Shown: positions 1 to 5,269 of the stretch, one piece after another
How positions within the stretch are numbered: the first letter of the stretch is position 1
How the letters are laid out: every line of letters begins with the position of its first letter
Assembly (NCBI GenBank): GCA_015055785.1
Contig: SVHQ01000112.1
Location: 1-6,212, forward strand
Reading direction: 5' to 3'
Source: Clostridiales bacterium
Lineage (GTDB): Bacteria > Bacillota_A > Clostridia > Christensenellales > Borkfalkiaceae
Length of the DNA stretch: 6,212 bases
Made by a program: the position numbers and the translations under genes
Notes under the pieces: model-generated
What the model was told of the DNA's origin: nothing
The model's database searches: none
What the model saw: the letters and a program-made list of their open reading frames with translations, nothing else

Positions 1-1
1 C

Positions 2-847
2 CAAGTACGTTTCGAGCTCACGATTAAAGCGTTTGCGCCCGATATGACGATTATCGCTCCTTGGAGAGAGTGGTCGATTAAATCGCGTGAAGAGGAAATC
101 GATTATGCGGAAGCACACAACGTTCCTTTGAAGATTAACCGTGAAACGAACTATTCCAAGGATAAAAACCTTTGGCATTTGAGCCACGAAGGCTTGGATT
201 TGGAAGACGCAGGCAACGAACCTTTGTATGAAAAGAAAGGCTTTTTGGAAATGGGCGTTTCGCCTTTGCAGGCACCCGACAAGCCTACCTATGTGGAAAT
301 TGAATTTGAAAAGGGCAAACCCGTTGCTTTGGACGGCAAAAAGATGAGCGCAAAGGAGATCATTCTTGCTTTGAATAAAGTGGGCGGCGCGAACGGCATT
401 GGGCTTTTGGATATCGTAGAAAACCGTTTGGTAGGCATGAAGTGCCGTGGCGTATATGAAACGCCGGGCGGTGAAATTTTGTACAAGGCACACAGCTATT
501 TAGAAACCCTTTGCTTGGATAAATACACGGCGCATAAGAAGCAGGAATTGTCGGTATGTTTTGCCGAGCTTGTCTATAACGGGCAATGGTTTACGCCTTT
601 GCGTGAAGCGTTGACGGCGTTTGTGGATAAGACGCAGGAAAACGTAACGGGTAAAGTACGTTTAAAGCTGTATAAAGGCAACATCATCAAAGCTGGCGCT
701 TGGAGTGATTATTCCTTGTATTCGGAAGAAATCGCAACGTTCGGTGAAGACCACGTTTACAACCAAGCAGACGCAACTGGTTTTATTGAATTGTTTGGAT
801 TGCCGATTAAAGTACAAGCCCAGGTCAACCAAAAGAATAATAAGTAA
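2..847 (+). CDS. argG: Argininosuccinate synthase, C-terminal part (5' end outside window)
   Basis: Argininosuccinate synthase joins citrulline and aspartate with ATP to give argininosuccinate, AMP and PPi, the penultimate step of arginine synthesis in the cytoplasm. The frame is open from base 2, so the first in-window ATG (base 44) is internal. The visible protein opens with [15 protein letters not shown], which continues the family's conserved GNDQVRFE motif. About 120 N-terminal residues, including the SGGLDTS ATP-binding loop, are therefore missing. Visible family motifs are IIAPWREW, the substrate-site stretch [34 protein letters not shown], and near the C-terminus [13 protein letters not shown] and GFIELFGLP. 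With the missing part, the total matches the usual ~400 residues of the common bacterial form. It ends in TAA 488 bp before argH, the next enzyme of the pathway. I see no frameshift or internal stop. The truncation is only the window edge. Confidence 0.97.
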   Translation, partial: QVRFELTIKAFAPDMTIIAPWREWSIKSREEEIDYAEAHNVPLKINRETNYSKDKNLWHLSHEGLDLEDAGNEPLYEKKGFLEMGVSPLQAPDKPTYVEIEFEKGKPVALDGKKMSAKEIILALNKVGGANGIGLLDIVENRLVGMKCRGVYETPGGEILYKAHSYLETLCLDKYTAHKKQELSVCFAELVYNGQWFTPLREALTAFVDKTQENVTGKVRLKLYKGNIIKAGAWSDYSLYSEEIATFGEDHVYNQADATGFIELFGLPIKVQAQVNQKNNK

Positions 848-1028
848 AACAACGCATATACTTCGTATTTCATCGTTGCGGCTCGGTTACGTACCTTTTG
901 TACGCGCCCTCGCCGCGCCTTGAACTGCTCGTATCTCCGTCGTTTTACGAGCTTGGCGCGAACTTGGGTTGGAAGTCAAGAAACTCAGTTTCTTGCGTGG
1001 TATGGAGCGGAACTCCACGAAAGAGTAG

Positions 1029-1082
1029 CCCCAAGGAAAGCAAAACGCAGTTTTGCGCACCTACCGCGTAAGCGGTCAATGG
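1029..1082. repeat. 54-bp perfect direct repeat, copy 1
   Basis: This copy starts CCCCAAGGAAAGC and ends AGCGGTCAATGG. It contains two hairpins, GCAAAAC-GCA-GTTTTGC and ACCGC-GTAA-GCGGT, separated by six bases. It is identical over all 54 bases to copy 2, which lies 148 bp further on. The flanks differ: GTAG before and TAAAGCAC after. The exact match with different flanks suggests a mobile or recombining repeat unit rather than chance. A match to a named family cannot be made from sequence alone. Confidence 0.93.
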
Positions 1083-1176
1083 TAAAGCACAAGCTAAACA
1101 TCAAAAACCCAAGTTAAGGGTCAAGGGACATTGTCCCTTGTGGGAGGTTGAGGGCAACGCCCTCGCATAAGTAAGC

Positions 1177-1230
1177 CCCCAAGGAAAGCAAAACGCAGTT
1201 TTGCGCACCTACCGCGTAAGCGGTCAATGG
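1177..1230. repeat. 54-bp perfect direct repeat, copy 2
   Basis: This copy is identical to the unit at 1029-1082, with 94 bp between the two. Here it runs directly into another hairpin, TGGAC-GAA-GTCCA (1228-1240), which uses the last three bases of the repeat. The 94-bp interval itself contains the CAAGGGACATTGTCCCTTG and GAGGGC-AAC-GCCCTC hairpins. With only two copies and a long interval this is not a CRISPR arrangement. Confidence 0.93.
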
Positions 1231-1288
1231 ACGAAGTCCAAGATAGAGTGCAGGGTGCGTAATGTAACAAAAATAAACAAAAGGAACA

Positions 1289-1320
1289 TTTGCCTATCGC
1301 TTTTCACGGCGGTGGGCAAA
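1289..1320 (+). promoter_or_regulatory. 12-bp-stem hairpin in the argH leader
   Basis: Bases 1289-1300 (TTTGCCTATCGC) pair without interruption with 1309-1320 (GCGGTGGGCAAA), including two G-U pairs, around an 8-base loop. An AAAGGA ribosome-binding-like sequence (1280-1285) sits just before the hairpin, and the argH ATG comes 15 bases after it. No ribosome binding site lies at normal distance from that ATG. TTTTT at 1326-1330 follows five bases behind the stem, so a weak attenuator is possible. The other option is that the hairpin loops out spacer between the AAAGGA and the start codon, as known for phage T4 gene 38. Pairing is seen directly; function is inferred. Confidence 0.45.
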
Positions 1321-1335
1321 GCGTGTTTTTAGATT

Positions 1336-2706
1336 ATGGAAAAAATGTGGGCAGGGCGTTTTCAAAAAGCCCTTGATAAAAAAGCAGACGATTTTAATTC
1401 TTCCATCCGTTTTGATTGCAGAATGTACGCACAGGACATTCGAGGCAGTATGGCACACGCTATGATGCTTGAAAAACAAGGCATCGTTTCAAAAACGGAC
1501 GTGGAGAAAATTTTAGACGGTTTGGACGGGATTTTAAAAGACCTCGATTCCGGTGTGTTGACCTTTGACGAAAATGCCGAGGATATCCACATGTTTGTGG
1601 AAGCGGAGCTCACCAAACGTATCGGCGATGCAGGGAAGAAATTGCACACCGCGCGCAGCCGTAACGACCAAGTGGCTTTGGATATCCGTCTGTATTTGCG
1701 GGACAAAGCTTTGGAAGTAGTTGCGCTTGTGAAAAACCTTGTGGAAATTGTTACGGATAAAGCGGAGGAAAATGCCGACGTGATTGCGCCTGGGTACACC
1801 CATTTACAACGCGCACAGCCCATTTCTTTCGGACATCATTTGATGGCGTATTCCATGATGTTTTTACGAGATATTGGGCGAATTCAAGACGCTGTAAAAC
1901 GCATGAATTATTCTCCTTTGGGCAGTTGTGCCCTCGCCGGCACTACCTATCCCACCGATCGTGCATACGTAGCGGAAATGCTTGGTTTTGACGGGATTAC
2001 GCAAAACAGCATCGACGGCGTATCTGATAGAGATTTCTGTGTGGAACTCATGAGCGCGTTTGCTTTGCTCATGACCCATTTATCCAGATTTTCCGAGGAG
2101 ATTATTTTATGGTCGAGCTGGGAATTTAAATTTATTGATTTAGACGATTCTTACACGACGGGTTCGTCGATTATGCCCCAAAAGAAAAACCCCGACATGG
2201 CGGAGCTTGTTCGCGGTAAAACGGGGCGTGTTTACGGCGATTTGATGGCGCTTTTGACGACGTTAAAAGGTTTGCCGCTTGCGTATAATAAGGACATGCA
2301 AGAGGATAAGGAAGCGGTGTTTGACGCTTTGGATACGGTGGTGATGTGTTTGGAAGTATTCGCGCCAATGATAGCGACGATGAAAGTGAACGCCGACGTG
2401 ACGTATAAAGCGGCACAGAAGGGTTTCATCAACGCCACTGACCTTGCCGATTATCTTACGAAAAAGGGTATGCCTTTCCGAGCGGCATATAAAATCGTGG
2501 GGACCATTGTAGCGGAATGCATTGAAAAGGATTGTGTTTTAGACAGTTATCCTTTAAGTGAATATAAAAAGCATAGTGTGTTGTTCGAGCAGGATTTATA
2601 TACAGAAATTGCTTTGGAAACGTGTGTGAATAAACGTACCAGCGCAGGCGGTGCCAGTGCGGCGTCCGTGCGTGAGCAGGTGGAATGGGTGAGAAAATTG
2701 CTTTAA
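1336..2706 (+). CDS. argH: Argininosuccinate lyase
   Basis: This enzyme splits argininosuccinate into arginine and fumarate, the last step of arginine synthesis; family members are homotetramers of the fumarase/aspartase superfamily. The 456 residues match the usual ~460. The start MEKMWAGRF matches the family N-terminus (KLWGGRF-like), and a TAG six bases upstream in frame (1330-1332) excludes any earlier start. Visible motifs are HTARSRNDQV (104-113), PGYTHLQRAQP with H156 as the expected catalytic histidine, and the superfamily signature GSSIMPQKKNPD (276-287) holding the catalytic serine (277/278). The C-terminal stretch RTSAGGASAASVREQV is also typical. No Shine-Dalgarno lies at normal distance before the ATG; the nearest AAAGGA is ~50 bases upstream, beyond a hairpin. 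The gene follows argG, whose product is its substrate, but the 488-bp gap leaves cotranscription uncertain. Confidence 0.98.
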   Translation: MEKMWAGRFQKALDKKADDFNSSIRFDCRMYAQDIRGSMAHAMMLEKQGIVSKTDVEKILDGLDGILKDLDSGVLTFDENAEDIHMFVEAELTKRIGDAGKKLHTARSRNDQVALDIRLYLRDKALEVVALVKNLVEIVTDKAEENADVIAPGYTHLQRAQPISFGHHLMAYSMMFLRDIGRIQDAVKRMNYSPLGSCALAGTTYPTDRAYVAEMLGFDGITQNSIDGVSDRDFCVELMSAFALLMTHLSRFSEEIILWSSWEFKFIDLDDSYTTGSSIMPQKKNPDMAELVRGKTGRVYGDLMALLTTLKGLPLAYNKDMQEDKEAVFDALDTVVMCLEVFAPMIATMKVNADVTYKAAQKGFINATDLADYLTKKGMPFRAAYKIVGTIVAECIEKDCVLDSYPLSEYKKHSVLFEQDLYTEIALETCVNKRTSAGGASAASVREQVEWVRKLL

Positions 2707-2709
2707 AAA

Positions 2710-2757
2710 CAAGGGGCAAGGTTGTCCCCCTTGCGAAGTGCAGAGGCGGAGCCTTTG
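2710..2757. repeat. Two palindromes in the argH-argC gap
   Basis: The first lies at 2710-2733, with outer arms CAAGGGG (2710-2716) and CCCCTTG (2727-2733), and inner CAA/TTG offset by a two-base bulge. It closely resembles CAAGGGACATTGTCCCTTG at 1122-1140, so both spacers seem to hold the same element family. The second is CAGAGGC-GGA-GCCTTTG at 2741-2757, seven pairs including one G-U. They start three bases after the argH stop codon. No T-run follows either, so they are not standard terminators. They could stabilise the argH 3' end or be inert repeats. Confidence 0.6.
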
Positions 2758-2772
2758 TAAAAGGAAAACACT

Positions 2773-2841
2773 ATGAAAACAACCGATAGGTTGCGTTATG
2801 ATAACGCCTATAGGAGTAAACATGAAAAAAGTATTTATTGA
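2773..2841 (+). CDS. Possible 22-residue leader peptide upstream of and overlapping argC
   Basis: An ATG at 2773 follows a good ribosome binding site (AAAAGGA ending at 2765, seven-base gap). The frame runs 22 codons to a TGA at 2839-2841, 17 bases past the A of the argC start codon and in a different frame. The peptide begins MKTTDRLRYDNAY. It has three arginines, two from AGG codons (positions 6 and 14). It reads straight through the hairpin at 2783-2814 that partly covers the argC ribosome binding site. Translating it could therefore open that hairpin and couple to argC. I do not recognise the peptide as any known leader, and three arginines in 22 is not a strong attenuator signature. Chance remains plausible for so short a frame. 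Confidence 0.3.
   Translation: MKTTDRLRYDNAYRSKHEKSIY
2783..2814 (+). promoter_or_regulatory. Hairpin overlapping the argC ribosome binding site
   Basis: CCGATAGG (2783-2790) pairs with CCTATAGG (2807-2814) apart from one G-A mismatch. CGTTA (2794-2798) pairs with TAACG (2802-2806), with a three-base bulge TTG (2791-2793) between the two helices. The argC ribosome binding site AGGAG is 2812-2816, so its first three bases fall in the 3' arm and two of its G residues are paired. This could lower argC initiation unless the structure is opened. The pairing is visible; the regulatory role is inferred. Confidence 0.4.
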
Positions 2842-3748
2842 CGGCAGTGCAGGCACGACGGGGCTTCGTATTTACGAACGCTTGTCTATGCGTGACGACG
2901 TGCAGATATTAACGTTATCAGAAGAAAATAGAAAGGACGTTGCGGCAAGAAAACAAATGCTCAATGATGCAGACGTGGCTTTTTTATGCCTGCCTGACGA
3001 CGCGGCAAGAGAGGCGGTGACGTTGGTGGAGAATCCCGAAACGGTGATTATAGACGCTTCGACAGCGCACAGAACGCTTCCCGATTGGGCGTATGGCTTC
3101 CCTGAATTGTCCAAAGCGCACGAAGAGAAAATTTTATCTTCAAAGCGTATTGCCAACCCTGGTTGTCATGCCAGCGGTTTTATCGCGCTTGTGTATCCAT
3201 TGATAGAAAAGGGTTTGTTGGAGAAAGACGTCTTACTTAGCTGTCATTCGATTACGGGCTATTCGGGCGGCGGTAAGAAAATGATTGCCGAATACGAAAG
3301 CGAAAATAAAAATGTATTGCTGGGTGCGCCCCGTCAGTATGGTCTTACCCAACAGCATAAGCATTTAAAGGAAATGCAAGCGATTACGGGGATTGCGAAT
3401 GCGCCTCTGTTTAGCCCCATCGTTTCCGATTTTTACAGCGGTATGACGGTGAGCGTGCCTTTGTTTAAAAGCCAAATAAAGGGCTCGGTGCAGGATATAA
3501 AAGAGGTTTATCGCGAAAAATATAACGGCGTCATCGTGCAGTATAAAGATAGTGTGGATGAGGGCGGCTTTATATCAGGCGCGGCGTTGTCGGGCAAGGA
3601 TTCCATGTGGGTGAGCGTGGCAGGCAACGAAGAACGTATTCTCTTGGTGGCTTGTTACGACAACCTCGGCAAAGGCGCTTCGGGGGCGGCGATTGAGAGC
3701 ATGAACATGGCAATCGGCGCGGAGAGAACAAAAGGTCTAATTTTATAA
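2822..3748 (+). CDS. argC: N-acetyl-gamma-glutamyl-phosphate reductase, short (type 2) form
   Basis: This enzyme reduces N-acetylglutamyl phosphate to N-acetylglutamate semialdehyde with NADPH, the third step of ornithine synthesis. The ATG at 2822 is chosen because AGGAG lies five bases upstream and MKKVFIDGSAGTTGLRI is the family start; an in-frame ATG at 2798 would add eight unlikely residues and lacks a good site. The protein is 308 residues. It has the GSAGTTG dinucleotide-binding loop (8-14), LPDD (57-60), DASTAHR (78-84), ANPGCHASG with the catalytic C115, and QQHKHLKEM with H179 as the probable base. Length and these motifs fit the 'uncommon form' of ArgC (TIGR01851 type) rather than the ~345-residue common form. 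argJ follows after 29 bp, so the two are almost certainly cotranscribed. Confidence 0.96.
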   Translation: MKKVFIDGSAGTTGLRIYERLSMRDDVQILTLSEENRKDVAARKQMLNDADVAFLCLPDDAAREAVTLVENPETVIIDASTAHRTLPDWAYGFPELSKAHEEKILSSKRIANPGCHASGFIALVYPLIEKGLLEKDVLLSCHSITGYSGGGKKMIAEYESENKNVLLGAPRQYGLTQQHKHLKEMQAITGIANAPLFSPIVSDFYSGMTVSVPLFKSQIKGSVQDIKEVYREKYNGVIVQYKDSVDEGGFISGAALSGKDSMWVSVAGNEERILLVACYDNLGKGASGAAIESMNMAIGAERTKGLIL

Positions 3749-3777
3749 AAAAGAAATATCAAAAAAGGATAAAGAGT

Positions 3778-4992
3778 ATGTTGAAAGAAGTGTTAGGCGG
3801 TGTGTGTGCCGCGAAAGGTTTTACGGCGAACGGCGTACATTGCGGTATCCGTAAAAATAAAACCAAACGTGATTTGGCACTCATATACAGCGAAAAAATA
3901 GCGAATGCAGCGGCGGTGTACACCACCAATTTGGTGAAAGGCGCTCCGCTTACGGTGACGAAAAATAACATTGCGGACGGCAAAGCGCAGGCGGTGATTT
4001 GTAACAGCGGCAACGCAAATACGTGTAATGCCAACGGCATTGAAATTGCCGAAGAAACTTGCGCGCTTTTAGCGGATGCGCTTACGATTTCCGCGCAAGA
4101 CGTTGTCGTGGCGTCTACGGGGGTTATCGGTCAGCCTTTGGATATCACGCCGATTAAGGCGGGGATTCCAGCTCTTGTGAAGGGACTTGGCGCGCATAGC
4201 GATTTGGCGTGCGAGGGGATTATGACGACGGATACCAGACCCAAAGAAATCGCTTATGAATTTACTGTCGGCGGTAAGATTTGCCGCATTGGCGGTATTG
4301 CAAAGGGCAGCGGTATGATTCACCCGAACATGGCGACGATGCTTGTGTTTGTAACGACCGACTGTGCGATTTCTTCCAAGATGCTTGCAAAAGCTTTGTC
4401 AGCAGACGTGAAAGATTCCTTTAACATGGTAAGCGTTGACGGCGACACGTCCACGAACGATATGGTGTCCGTTTTAGCAAACGGCATGGCAGGGAATACG
4501 GAAATTGTGGCAGAGGGCGAGGATTACGACGCGTTCTGTCAGGCGCTTGGGGCGGTGACGCAGCATCTTTGTCGCTTGATTGCAGGCGATGGCGAGGGTG
4601 CAACCAAATTACTGGAATGTAAAGTGTGCGGAGCAAAAGACGAACAAACAGCGAAAGTGGTGGCAAAATCGGTGATTTGTTCTTCCTTGTTCAAGGCGGC
4701 AATGTTTGGCGCAGATGCGAACTGGGGCAGAGTTTTATGTGCAATCGGTTATGCAGGCGCGGACGTGGACGTTATGAAAGTGGGTGTATGCTTCCGCTCG
4801 GCGAAAGGCTCGATTGTTGTTTGTGAGAATGGTGCAGGCGTGCCGTTCTCGGAAGAAAAAGCCAAGGAAATTTTGCTCGAAAGCGAGATTGAAGTTTTGA
4901 TTACGTTGGGTGACGGCGAGGGGAAAGCTACCGCTTGGGGCTGTGATTTGACGTATGATTATGTGAAGATAAACGGGGACTACCGTACCTAA
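3778..4992 (+). CDS. argJ: Bifunctional ornithine acetyltransferase / N-acetylglutamate synthase
   Basis: ArgJ moves the acetyl group from N-acetylornithine to glutamate, giving ornithine and N-acetylglutamate (the cyclic pathway). Bifunctional forms can also use acetyl-CoA to start the cycle. The start is supported by AAGGA at 3765-3769, eight bases before the ATG. The 404 residues match the family. VVASTGVIGQPL places the oxyanion-hole pair at T114-G115. KGSGMIHPNMATML (176-189) contains the self-cleavage site: A186/T187, with T187 becoming the N-terminal nucleophile of the beta chain. The predicted chains are thus 1-186 and 187-404. The conserved C-terminus DLTYDYVKINGDYRT is intact. No argA or argE is seen nearby, which fits a recycling pathway. 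Whether this copy also accepts acetyl-CoA cannot be judged from sequence. Confidence 0.97.
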   Translation: MLKEVLGGVCAAKGFTANGVHCGIRKNKTKRDLALIYSEKIANAAAVYTTNLVKGAPLTVTKNNIADGKAQAVICNSGNANTCNANGIEIAEETCALLADALTISAQDVVVASTGVIGQPLDITPIKAGIPALVKGLGAHSDLACEGIMTTDTRPKEIAYEFTVGGKICRIGGIAKGSGMIHPNMATMLVFVTTDCAISSKMLAKALSADVKDSFNMVSVDGDTSTNDMVSVLANGMAGNTEIVAEGEDYDAFCQALGAVTQHLCRLIAGDGEGATKLLECKVCGAKDEQTAKVVAKSVICSSLFKAAMFGADANWGRVLCAIGYAGADVDVMKVGVCFRSAKGSIVVCENGAGVPFSEEKAKEILLESEIEVLITLGDGEGKATAWGCDLTYDYVKINGDYRT

Positions 4993-5269
4993 CCAGCGTT
5001 CCGCACCCCATGGGTGTTTCGTCTTTCTATCTTTCTATATAGCTTGGAGAGGTGCGTTGTCGGGGGGAGAAGATTTGATATGTCATATCGACTGAGCGAT
5101 AGTACTCCCTCATTGTCATGCCGACTGGAACGAGCGGTCGCGAGTGGAATGGAGTGTATCCCCTCTTGTCATTGCGCTCAGCTTGCTACTTACCATGCTT
5201 GTCATTGCGAGCGAAACGAAGTGGAGTGTGGCAATCTCGTATAAAATATAGACATAAGGAGTTTTTAAC
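4993..5269. other. argJ-argB spacer: repeat-rich, no credible gene
   Basis: This 277-bp gap separates argJ from argB. It opens with a small palindrome CACCC-CAT-GGGTG (5004-5016), followed by a pyrimidine-rich stretch holding TCTTTCTA twice in tandem (5022-5037). The palindrome could be a weak terminator, but its T-run is interrupted. From 5081 to 5238 lie units of a TGTCAT-starting dispersed repeat. The last ~30 bases hold A+T-rich sequence and the argB ribosome binding site. Short open frames here are translations of the repeat and are not annotated as genes. Confidence 0.8.
5081..5238. repeat. Cluster of degenerate TGTCAT... interspersed repeat units
   Basis: Four units each begin TGTCAT: at 5081 (TGTCATATCGACTGAGCG), 5114 (TGTCATGCCGACTGGAACG), 5167 (TGTCATTGCGCTCAGC) and 5200 (TGTCATTGCGAGCGAAACG). 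The last is the most complete. It ends GGCAATCTC at 5238, and its ATTGC (5204-5208) is mirrored by GCAAT (5231-5235). It resembles the 'CATTGCGAGCGAA...GCAATCTC' repeat found between genes in many unrelated bacteria. Recognition is from memory of the motif, not from a search. No transposase is present, so these would be non-autonomous elements. Confidence 0.65.

Larger units (their letters stand above)
914..1240 (+). ncRNA. Candidate structured RNA or palindrome array of unknown function
   Basis: If transcribed, this stretch can fold into a dense set of helices. A first arm is 914-919/955-960 around 927-933/946-952. A second helix, 961-970 with 1106-1115, abuts it directly, so the two could stack, and it encloses hairpins at 977-995, 1003-1017, 1040-1056 and 1063-1076. 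Five more hairpins follow at 1122-1140, 1150-1164, 1188-1204, 1211-1224 and 1228-1240. The ACCGC/GCGGT hairpin has a GTAA loop, a GNRA-type tetraloop at RNA level. Pairing is perfect in the listed stems. I do not recognise any known RNA family. The alternative, about as likely or more so, is a chain of small mobile or slippage-generated palindromes with no RNA function. The strand given is that of the genes and is only assumed. Confidence 0.3.
848..1335. other. argG-argH spacer: hairpin-rich, no credible gene
   Basis: This 488-bp gap has no convincing protein gene. It is filled with short perfect inverted repeats: CAACG 850-854/874-878 enclosing ATAC/GTAT 858-868; CGTAC 890-894/GTACG 900-904; GCTCGTA 927-933/TACGAGC 946-952 inside CGCGCC 914-919/GGCGCG 955-960; CAAGAAACT 977-985/987-995; TGGAG 1003-1007/CTCCA 1013-1017; GCAAAAC 1040-1046/1050-1056; ACCGC 1063-1067/1072-1076; CAAGGGACA 1122-1130/1132-1140; GAGGGC 1150-1155/1159-1164; repeat copies of two of these at 1188-1204 and 1211-1224; and TGGAC 1228-1232/1236-1240. 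AACTTGGGTT (961-970) pairs with AACCCAAGTT (1106-1115), enclosing four of them. A 54-bp direct repeat accounts for part of the content. No T-run follows any hairpin before base 1320, so none looks like a standard terminator. I see no clear promoter or ArgR operator. Confidence 0.85.

Noticed and set aside
1050..1080. T-box-like ACCGCG in the hairpin region
   Set aside because: Only ACCGCG matches. The T-box core needs TGGNACCGCG, and here the preceding bases are ACCT. The sequence is explained by the ACCGC-GTAA-GCGGT hairpin, and there is no downstream terminator pair.
920..1117. 65-codon open frame on the + strand in the argG-argH spacer
   Set aside because: It is made almost entirely of the palindromes and part of the 54-bp repeat, has no good ribosome binding site and has no recognisable domain. 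It is most likely a chance frame through repeat DNA.
1029..1230. CRISPR-like direct repeats
   Set aside because: There are only two copies, the unit is 54 bp and the interval is 94 bp with its own palindromes. No cas gene is present.
2798..2821. Earlier in-frame ATG for argC at 2798
   Set aside because: It would add eight residues with no family match and lies inside the hairpin. The ATG at 2822 has AGGAG at proper distance and gives the standard N-terminus.
5217..5250. Promoter upstream of argB with TATAAAAT (5240-5247) as -10
   Set aside because: No -35-like hexamer lies 16-18 bases upstream. A+T richness before a ribosome binding site is common, so the match is too weak to annotate.
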